In this document: positions 25,885 through 32,917 of the stretch, piece after piece
Layout of the letters: each line of letters opens with the position of its first letter
Numbering within the stretch: position 1 is the stretch's first letter
NCBI GenBank assembly: GCA_947177525.1
Contig: CAMWUW010000015.1
Location: 1 to 36,753 of the forward strand
Direction: 5' to 3'
Source of the DNA: an uncultured Bacteroidales bacterium
GTDB taxonomy: Bacteria; Bacteroidota; Bacteroidia; Bacteroidales; UBA932
DNA: 36,753 nt
Position numbers and translations under genes: made by a program
The notes under the pieces: generated by a model
Database searches by the model: none
What the model was told of the DNA's origin: nothing
What the model saw: only the letters and a program-made list of their open reading frames with translations

Positions 25885-27169
25885 CACTCAGCAGTTTATA
25901 TTTTTCCATGACCTTTTCTTTTCTCTCCCTTTCAGTCTTTGTCAGCGCGAAGCCCATGTATTTGCACACATGGTCATTCTTGAGTATGCAGATGCACATC
26001 CGCTTATACGTAGGAATCTCACGGAATTCCGGAATATCGATATCATCAAGGTATTCCATCCTGACAGGCTTCTTGTCCGTTTTGTATGACGCCTGGTCCC
26101 CGACTGTCAAATCAACCCCTGCTTTCCTCAGCTTCTCTATCACCTCATCACTCAGACAGCCTCCCCTGTTCCGCCAGAACCTTATGCTGACATCAAGCTT
26201 GTCAAGATAATTGCGGCGGGTCTCCTCCGGCAGTGTGCCGAGCAGGAAATACATATAATCTTTCCATGAGAACCCCTCCGGACATTTAATGGATTTCCAT
26301 CCCATTGCAGTAGTATTGCCGTACATAGCGGCAAAATTCACCCCGTTCACGCGGCTGACCATACGGCCCCAGGTGTCAGGGTCGATTGCCCTGTAGACAT
26401 TCAGCGAAGATATGGCCTCAGATATGAAAGGACTGGCAACCCTCTGCCTGCTGACCGGGACACCAGCAGCATGAAACAGGTCATAAAGACGGTTGTAGTC
26501 CCATCCGAACTTTCCGTTCGCCGTCCAGATGTCCGCAGTTTTCCAGTCATATATCGGATAGGCGCTGCAGACTCCCTTTTCCAGCATCCTTGTCCATTTG
26601 TAGTTCCCCAGGCGCCTGCAGTTTTTGTCGCTGTGTATTGCACGCCATCTGTTGTAGCTTTCCTGAGTACGTATTCCGACCAGGCTGCATATTCTTTGGC
26701 ATCCCTTCCTGCGCCGCAGCCACGAGGCAAACAGAGCCTGGAAATCATAATCCCAGAGTTCACTGCCGAAAAAATCGAAGTCCTCGGCCTTATAGCATCC
26801 GGACGGGCGTTCCCTGACCCACAGTTCCTTCTTGTCATCCTCCCACGGACGCCAGAATGACTGGTGCATTGACGTACATGTCACGACCTTGAAAGGGACA
26901 CAGCAATGGTACACCTCAATTATGTCACTGTTGGCAGAAAGAGTCCTCTGTACATAGTCAGTGGTCTGCCGGTACTGGGCCTCATAGTCCATGTGGAAGA
27001 CACCGAGCTTTCTGTCAGGGGCAAATCTGCGTATATATTCAATGCACAGATTGAGCAGCACTCCGCTGTCTTTTCCTCCGGAGAACGATACATAGACATA
27101 GTCGAAATAATCGAATATAATCTTCAGGCGCCGGAGTGCCGCCTCATATACATCCAATTGCCTTATCAT
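25871..27169 (-). CDS. ibrA: IbrA-like PP-loop (PAPS reductase family) protein with DUF3440
   Basis: 432 residues. The N-terminal PP-loop ATP pyrophosphatase domain is shown by VYVSFSGGKDSGVLLNL (SGGKDS at 30-35), followed by HMDYEAQYRQTTDYV. The middle contains CQRICSLVGIRTQESYNRWRAI and KGVCSAYPIYDWKTADIW, as in PAPS-reductase-like proteins, and the C-terminal 200 residues fit DUF3440. Such enzymes activate a substrate with ATP; sulfotransfer and tRNA or DNA thiolation are known roles of relatives, but the substrate here is unknown. Its ATG overlaps the GNAT stop by four bases (ATGA) and its 3' end overlaps the ParB-like gene, so the three are translationally coupled. Confidence 0.85.
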   Translation of the reverse strand: MIRQLDVYEAALRRLKIIFDYFDYVYVSFSGGKDSGVLLNLCIEYIRRFAPDRKLGVFHMDYEAQYRQTTDYVQRTLSANSDIIEVYHCCVPFKVVTCTSMHQSFWRPWEDDKKELWVRERPSGCYKAEDFDFFGSELWDYDFQALFASWLRRRKGCQRICSLVGIRTQESYNRWRAIHSDKNCRRLGNYKWTRMLEKGVCSAYPIYDWKTADIWTANGKFGWDYNRLYDLFHAAGVPVSRQRVASPFISEAISSLNVYRAIDPDTWGRMVSRVNGVNFAAMYGNTTAMGWKSIKCPEGFSWKDYMYFLLGTLPEETRRNYLDKLDVSIRFWRNRGGCLSDEVIEKLRKAGVDLTVGDQASYKTDKKPVRMEYLDDIDIPEFREIPTYKRMCICILKNDHVCKYMGFALTKTERERKEKVMEKYKLLSDGKI

Positions 27170-27570
27170 TGCCCAGCAGAAGATATATAGTCCATCTTGT
27201 CATATTTCTTCCACTCACGGAAGGTCCGGAATCCGGCTGCATAGAATGCCGGGACATGACGCTTGTGGACGAGGGCGGACAGATAAGACGACGCGGCACA
27301 GTCTCCGGCGATCCGGCCTACAAGGGCGGAAATCGTCATTTCCTCATCTCCCCGTATATAATAATTGTCTATGCAATATCCTGACGAGGAGGGCTTGAGC
27401 GGCATGAATCCTGCCACCTCACCATTTTCAAGAGCAACGTACCATATATGACGGAACGAGGTCTTGAATGGGTAATTGTTATTTTGCCTAAGCACGGAAG
27501 GATTCATGACAAGAGGTGCCACAAGCTCATAGAGTTTCTTGTCCATTCCGTCCAAACGTATTATTTCCAT
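27166..27570 (-). CDS. GNAT-like acetyltransferase, first gene of the ibrAB-type cassette
   Basis: About 134 residues from the ATG at 27570. The order RHIWYVALENGEVAGFMPLKP, then YCIDNYYIRGDEE, a helical segment and a final HVPAFYAAGFRTFREWKKYDKMDY looks like a compact GNAT fold: central strands, an acetyl-CoA region and a C-terminal GF...KYxKM element. The canonical Q/RxxGxG/A loop is not obvious, so catalytic activity is uncertain. The open frame extends to a GTG at 27642, but a perfect -7 element (27589-27596) lies between the two, so the ATG is preferred. The stop overlaps the IbrA-like start. The function within the cassette is unknown. Confidence 0.7.
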   Translation of the reverse strand: MEIIRLDGMDKKLYELVAPLVMNPSVLRQNNNYPFKTSFRHIWYVALENGEVAGFMPLKPSSSGYCIDNYYIRGDEEMTISALVGRIAGDCAASSYLSALVHKRHVPAFYAAGFRTFREWKKYDKMDYISSAGQ

Positions 27571-27588
27571 GATGCAAATGTGTTGGTA

Positions 27589-27596
27589 CAAAAGTA
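27589..27596 (-). promoter_or_regulatory. -7 promoter element of the GNAT-ibrA-ibrB cassette
   Basis: The - strand reads TACTTTTG, a perfect TAnnTTTG match, 18 bases upstream of the GNAT-like ATG. It lies 21 bases from an opposing perfect -7 element at 27618-27625, so the two promoters overlap. Confidence 0.6.
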
Positions 27597-27617
27597 ATAT
27601 ATTTCGTTTAATTGTTG

Positions 27618-27625
27618 TACCTTTG
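27618..27625 (+). promoter_or_regulatory. -7 promoter element of the DJ-1-SDR-VOC operon
   Basis: TACCTTTG is a perfect TAnnTTTG match, 50 bases upstream of the DJ-1 family ATG. It points away from the GNAT-ibrA-ibrB promoter. No -33 box is obvious. Confidence 0.55.
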
Positions 27626-27675
27626 TGAAGATTATGATTCACATAAGTTCCGTTTGGAACAACACATAAACCTAT

Positions 27676-28251
27676 ATGAAAGGCACATATATATTTCTTG
27701 CCGACGGCTTCGAGATTTCAGAAGCCCTTACCACCGCGGACATGCTCCGCCGGGGAGGCGTCAACGTCAAAACAGTATCAATCTACTCGGACAGGATTGT
27801 GACAAGTTCCAACAGGACACCTGTGATAGCGGACATGACTTTCGGAGAATTCAAGGCATCGACTTCATTCGGGCCATGCCTTCCGTCCGATGTAATGATA
27901 TTCCCGGGAGGAATGCCAGGATCGTCCAATCTTGCGGCATTCGGCAAACTTATGGACATAATGAGGCAGCATTACAGCGAAGGCGGGACAGTGGCGGCCA
28001 TCTGCGCGGCACCTGGAGTCGTCCTCAGCAAGCTTCATGACATAAGCGGAAAGCGGATGACATGCTACGACGGATTTGAGGATATGCTCAAAGAAAAGGG
28101 TGCGGAATATGTCAGGGAAGGAGTCGTGGCAGACGGCAATATAATAACAGGACGTGGTCCAGGCTGGGCCGTATATTTCGGACTGCGCATTCTTGAGCAT
28201 GTGAAAGGACGCGAGACAGCTGAGAAAGTCAAGGCCTCGCTTATGCTTTAG
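27676..28251 (+). CDS. DJ-1/PfpI family protein
   Basis: 191 residues, the usual length for bacterial DJ-1/ThiJ proteins. It opens GTYIFLADGFEISEALTTADMLRRGG, with the conserved Glu in GFEISEA. The nucleophile elbow AAICAAPGVVLS holds the reactive Cys. DVMIFPGGMPGSSNL and GNIITGRGPGWAVYFGLRILE complete the fold. Relatives act as chaperones, glyoxalase III-type enzymes or protein/nucleotide deglycases; which applies here is not known. It is the first gene of a three-gene + strand operon with an SDR (25 bases later) and a VOC protein, both plausible in carbonyl metabolism. Confidence 0.92.
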   Translation: MKGTYIFLADGFEISEALTTADMLRRGGVNVKTVSIYSDRIVTSSNRTPVIADMTFGEFKASTSFGPCLPSDVMIFPGGMPGSSNLAAFGKLMDIMRQHYSEGGTVAAICAAPGVVLSKLHDISGKRMTCYDGFEDMLKEKGAEYVREGVVADGNIITGRGPGWAVYFGLRILEHVKGRETAEKVKASLML

Positions 28252-28276
28252 TCCCACTTTCCAAGACAACAACGAT

Positions 28277-29074
28277 ATGTCAAAAGTGATTTTCAAAGGC
28301 AGGACCGTGCTTGTCACAGGCGGAGGCAGCGGGATAGGTGAAGCCATAGCCTGCCAGTTTGCAAAAAAAGGAACGAATGTAATACTTACCGGAAGGCGTG
28401 AATCCGAGCTGCAAAGAGTCGCGCTCAAATGCAGCAGCTACGGTGTCAGGACATGGTGCAGGCAACTGGACCTTGAAAAAAAAGAATCCATAGACTCACT
28501 CGTGGAATGGATAAATGCCGAAGGGCATGAAATAAGTTTCTTTCTTCTGAATGCAGGAGTATCACAAAGGGCAAAGGCTCTTGAAACCGGCATAGAGACA
28601 GACAGGAAGCTGATGGAAGTCAACTACTTCGGAGGAGTGTATCTGATAAAGAGCCTGAAAGAGATGATTCTTTCAAGCGAGAGCATACACATCGCAGTGG
28701 TGTCATCAATATCCGGGCTGTTCGGTTTCCCCCTGAGATCGGCCTACTGCGCAAGCAAGCGCGCAATACACGGATTCTATGAGTCCCTTGACCTTGAGTA
28801 TCCCAACATACATGTAACCCTGCTCGTGCCCGGAAGGATACGCACTGAGATTTCCAGAAGTGCGATAACCGCCACGGGTGACAAGTTCGGGCAGATGGAT
28901 CCGGGCCAGGCAAACGGCATGGATGCCGACGTATGCGCAGAGATAGCAATAAAGGCCATAGCCAGGGAAAGGCATCAGAAACTCATAGGAGGCACGGAAT
29001 TGCTGATGGCACACATATACAGATACTGCCGGTGCCTCTACTGGAAACTGGCAGGAAAAATCTCTGCACACTAA
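28277..29074 (+). CDS. short-chain dehydrogenase/reductase (SDR) family oxidoreductase
   Basis: 265 residues with the classical SDR layout. The cofactor loop is TGGGSGIGEA near residue 14, with a TGRRE after strand two that suggests NADP(H) preference. NAG (LLNAGVSQ) and the catalytic set follow: Ser in VVSSISGLFG, then YCASK (YxxxK). LVPGRIRTEIS fits the PG motif. The C-terminus has a hydrophobic, aromatic tail (AHIYRYCRCLYWKLAG) as in DHRS7-like membrane-associated SDRs. The substrate is unknown. It lies 25 bases after the DJ-1 gene and 53 before the VOC gene, probably co-transcribed with both. Confidence 0.9.
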   Translation: MSKVIFKGRTVLVTGGGSGIGEAIACQFAKKGTNVILTGRRESELQRVALKCSSYGVRTWCRQLDLEKKESIDSLVEWINAEGHEISFFLLNAGVSQRAKALETGIETDRKLMEVNYFGGVYLIKSLKEMILSSESIHIAVVSSISGLFGFPLRSAYCASKRAIHGFYESLDLEYPNIHVTLLVPGRIRTEISRSAITATGDKFGQMDPGQANGMDADVCAEIAIKAIARERHQKLIGGTELLMAHIYRYCRCLYWKLAGKISAH

Positions 29075-29127
29075 TGTGCTTCAGTTCATGGCGGAGCATA
29101 CTACATGAATTATATATACAATAAATA

Positions 29128-30201
29128 ATGGAAAAAAGAAAAGTGATCTGCGGAATACAGCAGGTCGGAATCGGAGTAAGAAACGTAGAGGAATCCTGGG
29201 CATGGTATAAAAACATGTTCGGATTCGATGTAAAGATGTTCGGAGATGAGGGAGTGGCCGAAAGGATGCTGCCGTACACAGGCGGGAAACCTCAGCCGAG
29301 ATATGCAATCCTTGTGCTTAATCTGCGCGGAGGAGGAGGCTTCGAAGTCTGGGAGCCGCGCGGACGTGAATTGAACTATGTGAAGTTCACGCCGGAATTC
29401 GGAGACCTCGGGATTTTCGCATGCAAAGTAAAGTCACGCGATGTCCACGCGGCATACGCTCAGATGAAAGAGAAAGGTGCCAATGTGCTCTGCAGTCCGC
29501 GCAAGTCACCTTCCGGCAAGGAGCACTTTTTCGTCCTTGACCCGTGGGGCAATCTGTTCGACATCGAGTCAGATGACTATGTATTCATCAACGAGGACAA
29601 GAATACTGGAGGAAACAACGGGGCGACGCTCGGAGTGTCCGACATGGAGAAGTCAATCAAATTCTACAGTTCCATAATGGACTATGACAGGATTGAATAC
29701 GATGTGACCGGGGTATTCGATGACCTCAAAGGAATACCTGGAGGAGAATACAGGCTGCGGAGGGTAATGCTGTCACGCTCAAAGCCGATTGAAGGCCCGC
29801 TTAGCGAAGTTATGGGAACTTCACACATTGAGCTTGTGCAGCGCATCGGAGGAGAAGGGGTTCCTGCAGTAAGAAAGCTGTATGAAGGAAGACTCTGGGG
29901 AGACCCTGGATTCATCCATCTTTGCTTTGACATCAGGAACATGGAGGAGATACGAAAGGCTTCCGAAGCCCTCGGGCACAAGTTCGTATGCGACGGAGGA
30001 CGCGACTTCAAGATGGGAGAGGCAGACGGCCACTTCACTTACATCGAAGACCCGGACGGAACTCTGATAGAATTTGTGGAGACGTTCAAAATCCCTATCC
30101 TCAAGAAATTGGGCATCTATCTGCATCTTGCCGACAGGGATGACAGCAAACCGCTGCCTTCATGGATCATGAAATGCCTGCGGTTCATGAAAAGCAAATA
30201 A
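29128..30201 (+). CDS. double VOC (glyoxalase/bleomycin resistance) domain protein
   Basis: 357 residues with two vicinal oxygen chelate domains. The first, about 8-150, includes IQQVGIGVRNVEESWAWYKNMFGFD and FFVLDPWGNLFDIES. The second, about 160-330, includes GATLGVSDMEKSIKFYSSIMDYD, FIHLCFDIRNME and FTYIEDPDGTLIEFVET. The two Glu/His-bearing strands of each domain are visible, consistent with a metal site. VOC enzymes include glyoxalase I, dioxygenases and epimerases, and the reaction here is not assigned. It is the last gene of the DJ-1-SDR operon. Its stop codon directly abuts that of the convergent phosphatase gene with no spacer. Confidence 0.88.
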   Translation: MEKRKVICGIQQVGIGVRNVEESWAWYKNMFGFDVKMFGDEGVAERMLPYTGGKPQPRYAILVLNLRGGGGFEVWEPRGRELNYVKFTPEFGDLGIFACKVKSRDVHAAYAQMKEKGANVLCSPRKSPSGKEHFFVLDPWGNLFDIESDDYVFINEDKNTGGNNGATLGVSDMEKSIKFYSSIMDYDRIEYDVTGVFDDLKGIPGGEYRLRRVMLSRSKPIEGPLSEVMGTSHIELVQRIGGEGVPAVRKLYEGRLWGDPGFIHLCFDIRNMEEIRKASEALGHKFVCDGGRDFKMGEADGHFTYIEDPDGTLIEFVETFKIPILKKLGIYLHLADRDDSKPLPSWIMKCLRFMKSK

Positions 30202-30705
30202 TCATGCCTTGCGGGAAAGCATGCTGAATATATTCCGGCATCCTTCCTCAAGAAGATCAAGGACAAGATTGAATCCCTCGGTTCCCATATAGTAAGGATC
30301 CGGTATATAGGTAATGTCACGGGTGGTCAGATAACTGGCCATCCTTTTGATTTTATGGGATGCTTCGACGGAGGGGGCAAGGTGCATAAGGTCTTCATAA
30401 TTCTGGTCATCCATTGCTATTATAAGGTCGAAGTCAAGAAAATCCATTGAAGACACAGGACGAGAGCGGTGGGTGAGCTCATATCCGCGTGCTGATGCAG
30501 CCCGGCGCATCCTGCGGTCAGGCAGTTCTCCCTGATGTCCGCCGTATGTACCTGCCGAATCCACACTGAAAAGTTCCTGCATCCCGTTTTCCTTCACTAT
30601 ATGACAGAATATGCCATGAGCAGCAGGAGACCTGCAAATATTTCCCAGGCACACAAAAAGGATTTTGTATTTGTTGTTGCTGTCCAATTCGCTATGATTA
30701 TTCAT
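30202..30705 (-). CDS. low-molecular-weight protein-tyrosine phosphatase
   Basis: 167 residues. The active-site loop is FVCLGNICRSP with Cys19 and Arg25 (C-x5-R-S), close to the N-terminus as in all LMW-PTPs. The C-terminal IPDPYY supplies the general-acid Asp. AGTYGGHQGELPDRRM and DLIIAMDDQNYEDL are also family-typical. Such enzymes dephosphorylate phosphotyrosine proteins; in many bacteria they pair with tyrosine kinases of capsule export, but no such partner is nearby. A perfect -7 element lies 53 bases upstream of the ATG. Its stop abuts that of the VOC gene. Confidence 0.94.
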   Translation of the reverse strand: MNNHSELDSNNKYKILFVCLGNICRSPAAHGIFCHIVKENGMQELFSVDSAGTYGGHQGELPDRRMRRAASARGYELTHRSRPVSSMDFLDFDLIIAMDDQNYEDLMHLAPSVEASHKIKRMASYLTTRDITYIPDPYYMGTEGFNLVLDLLEEGCRNIFSMLSRKA

Positions 30706-30758
30706 ATTTCATCGTTTTACACAGTGGTCTGACATTTTCATTTCATCGTAAAGCAGCA

Positions 30759-30766
30759 CAAAGATA
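30759..30766 (-). promoter_or_regulatory. -7 promoter element of the LMW tyrosine phosphatase gene
   Basis: The - strand reads TATCTTTG, a perfect TAnnTTTG match, 53 bases upstream of the ATG at 30705. It lies downstream (in the - direction) of the large palindrome at 30836-30933, so the phosphatase gene probably has its own transcript. Confidence 0.55.
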
Positions 30767-30835
30767 GTCAAAGTTTTTCTTTCTTATCCGCCTGCCGGTT
30801 TCAGGAGGAGGGGGAAGCGGCCATGCCGTCCGCGT

Positions 30836-30933
30836 TACGCAAATCCCTGGTTCTCAGCCACATCCTTATAATCACCGCCCCGTTTTTGGGGCAGCGATTA
30901 TAAGGAAACGATTGATTTGCAGGGGGTTGCGTA
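30836..30933. repeat. Long imperfect palindrome between alr and the phosphatase gene
   Basis: Three nested stems share one axis. The outer arms, about 14 bp (TACGCAAATCCCTG against CAGGGGGTTGCGTA), contain one mismatch and one G-T pair. The middle arms are a perfect 10 bp (CCTTATAATC at 30864-30873 and GATTATAAGG at 30896-30905). The inner stem is GCCCC/GGGGC around a GTTTTT loop. A symmetric three-base bulge sits between the inner two. No T-tract follows on either strand, so this is not a classic terminator. The remaining gap (30706-30943) holds no open frame of note. Confidence 0.6.
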
Positions 30934-30943
30934 TCAGGGAATT

Positions 30944-32053
30944 CTATTTGACGATTATTCTTTCTATCCTGCGCGGTACGGATGTCAGAACTTCGTATGG
31001 TATGGTGTCCAATATTTCAGCAAGTTCTGAAACAGCAGGAGAGTCGCCGAAAATGGTCACGGTATCCCCCACTTCTGCATCCACTCCCGTTATGTCAAGC
31101 ATGCACATGTCCATGCAGATGTTTCCTATCGTAGGAACACGGTGGCCATTCAGCATGAACGATGCCTTGCCGCAGCCGAGATGACGGTCAATTCCGTCTG
31201 CATAACCGACAGGTATAGTTGCTATGACAGTTCCGGATGGGTCTATCTTTCCGTGCCTGCCGTAGCCCACAGTACCGTCTTCCGGGCCCAGTGTCTTGAT
31301 CTGCAGTATCTTGCACTTGAATGAAGCCACGGCATCCAGCTTCACATCCGGCAATGCGCTTATGCCGTATATTCCTACTCCGAGACGCACCATGTCGAAC
31401 TGATACTGCGGAAAACGTTCAATTCCGGCTGAATTAAGTATATGATACATCGGCCTGTATCCGATTGATTCCGCAAGGAAATCAGCATTCCGCACAAACA
31501 TCCTTGCCTGGCCTACAGTAAATTCGTCACTTAAAGGATCCTCTGCCGCAGCGAGATGTGAATATATTGACTGGACTTTCACGCTGCCGCATGTCTTCAG
31601 AAACGAAGCAAGCTCTTCAAGTTCTCCAGTCATGAATCCGAGCCTGTGCATTCCTGTGTCAAGTTTCACATGAATCGGAAAATCACTTATCCCCTTCTTC
31701 TCCAAAGTCTCGCACAAGGCCTTGAGGGTATACATATTAGGTATTCCCGGTTCCAGCCCGCAGCTTATGATTTCATCGAAGAAATCTGTTCCAGCCGTAA
31801 GCACCATTATCGGAAGACGGATACCGGCTTTCCGCAGCTCCATACCTTCAACAGGATAAGCCACAGCAAGATAGTCCGCGCCGGCCTCTTCCATAAGCCC
31901 GGCAAACTCAACAGCTCCATGTCCGTATGCATTCGCCTTTACAAGGACGAGCATCTTGGTTGAAGCATCAAGCCCCGATCTGAAATATCTGTAGTTCGCG
32001 AGGCAGCCCCTAAGATTTATCTCCAGCCTCGAAAAATCATTTTCATTGAACAT
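30944..32053 (-). CDS. alr: alanine racemase, stand-alone
   Basis: About 369 residues from the ATG at 32053. VLVKANAYGHG holds the PLP-binding Lys39. VGYGR (in EDGTVGYGRHGKID) matches the C-terminal-domain entry. GYADGIDR and GNICMDMCMLDITG are alanine-racemase signatures, and the protein ends VPRRIERII as usual. It interconverts L- and D-alanine for peptidoglycan. The frame extends to a GTG at 32098, but the -7 element at 32078-32085 lies between, so the shorter start is preferred; it also gives the normal family length. Many Bacteroidales carry an alr fused to murF; here no murF part is present. Confidence 0.95.
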   Translation of the reverse strand: MFNENDFSRLEINLRGCLANYRYFRSGLDASTKMLVLVKANAYGHGAVEFAGLMEEAGADYLAVAYPVEGMELRKAGIRLPIMVLTAGTDFFDEIISCGLEPGIPNMYTLKALCETLEKKGISDFPIHVKLDTGMHRLGFMTGELEELASFLKTCGSVKVQSIYSHLAAAEDPLSDEFTVGQARMFVRNADFLAESIGYRPMYHILNSAGIERFPQYQFDMVRLGVGIYGISALPDVKLDAVASFKCKILQIKTLGPEDGTVGYGRHGKIDPSGTVIATIPVGYADGIDRHLGCGKASFMLNGHRVPTIGNICMDMCMLDITGVDAEVGDTVTIFGDSPAVSELAEILDTIPYEVLTSVPRRIERIIVK

Positions 32054-32077
32054 CGCCTCAAATTTTGACAGGCATGA

Positions 32078-32085
32078 CAAAAATA
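32078..32085 (-). promoter_or_regulatory. -7 promoter element of alr
   Basis: The - strand reads TATTTTTG, matching TAnnTTTG, 24 bases upstream of the chosen alr ATG. It decides the start: the upstream GTG at 32098 would precede the transcription start. Confidence 0.55.
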
Positions 32086-32139
32086 CAGTCACCACCAAAA
32101 AAACGGCCGCAAATTTACTAAATATTCTGACATAAATGC

Positions 32140-32147
32140 TATTTTTG
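32140..32147 (+). promoter_or_regulatory. -7 promoter element of the metallopeptidase-M16 operon
   Basis: TATTTTTG matches TAnnTTTG, 63 bases upstream of the ATG at 32211. It diverges from the alr promoter in the same 157-base intergenic region. Confidence 0.5.
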
Positions 32148-32210
32148 TCGTTAGCTTGCTTTTTGCATAATGCAATATACTTATCTGTAAATTTTTAAAA
32201 CAATATCAAC

Positions 32211-32882
32211 ATGAACATCTGGATCATAATGATCATTATCATGGTACTCAGCTTTCTGATTCAGCAGATGCTGCAGAGCCGTTTCAACAAGTATTCGAAA
32301 GTTCCTCTTTCCAACGGGATGTCAGGAGCGGAAGTAGCCCTCAAAATGCTGCATGACAACGGAATATATGACGTGAAGGTTGTAGCAGGAAGGGGCATGC
32401 TGACAGACAACTACAATCCACAGACAAAGACTGTAAGCCTCAGTGAGGGAGTCTATGCGAGCAGAAGTGTCGCAGCGGCCGCCGTTGCGGCGCATGAATG
32501 CGGACATGCCATACAGCATGCTGCCGGATACGCGCCTCTCAGAATGCGTTCCGCCCTTGTCCCAGTTGTCAGCTTCGCTTCAAACATAGTGCAGTGGGTG
32601 TTGCTTGCCGGAGTCATTCTGATAAACACCGTACCGTCGCTCTTATGGTTCGGCATCGGTCTTTTCGCCATGACCACCATATTCAGCCTGATAACACTGC
32701 CAGTGGAAATCAATGCAAGCACACGTGCTGTATCATGGCTCTCAAATGCAGGTATCACAGATTCCACAACGCGTCCCATGGCTATAGACGCCCTGAAATG
32801 GGCGGCCTACACATACGTGATTGCAGCACTCGGATCTCTTGCCACCCTGTTCTATTACATAGGTCTTGCAAGAAGAAACTGA
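32211..32882 (+). CDS. membrane zinc metallopeptidase (Zn_peptidase_2/YugP-like)
   Basis: 223 residues. An N-terminal membrane helix (about 3-20) is followed by a cytosolic or periplasmic part holding AVAAHECGHAIQHAAGY, with HExxH at His95-His99. Two or three further helices lie at about 112-165 and near the C-terminus (YVIAALGSLATLFYYIGL). This layout and length match the neutral zinc metallopeptidase family typified by Bacillus YugP. Substrates are unknown. The downstream M16 protease gene follows after 35 bases on the same strand, so a shared envelope proteolysis role is possible but unproven. Confidence 0.9.
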   Translation: MNIWIIMIIIMVLSFLIQQMLQSRFNKYSKVPLSNGMSGAEVALKMLHDNGIYDVKVVAGRGMLTDNYNPQTKTVSLSEGVYASRSVAAAAVAAHECGHAIQHAAGYAPLRMRSALVPVVSFASNIVQWVLLAGVILINTVPSLLWFGIGLFAMTTIFSLITLPVEINASTRAVSWLSNAGITDSTTRPMAIDALKWAAYTYVIAALGSLATLFYYIGLARRN

Positions 32883-32917
32883 CAGCACGAAGACACATTC
32901 ATTAACAACATTTCAAT

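Noticed and set aside
27865..28428. 187-codon open frame on the - strand
   Set aside because: It spans antisense to both the DJ-1 and SDR genes; a real gene would not cross their junction, and no domain is seen.
30836..30933. Integron attC site or intrinsic terminator
   Set aside because: I could not find attC core sites (RYYYAAC/GTTRRRY) in the right places, no integrase is present, and no T-tract follows the stem.
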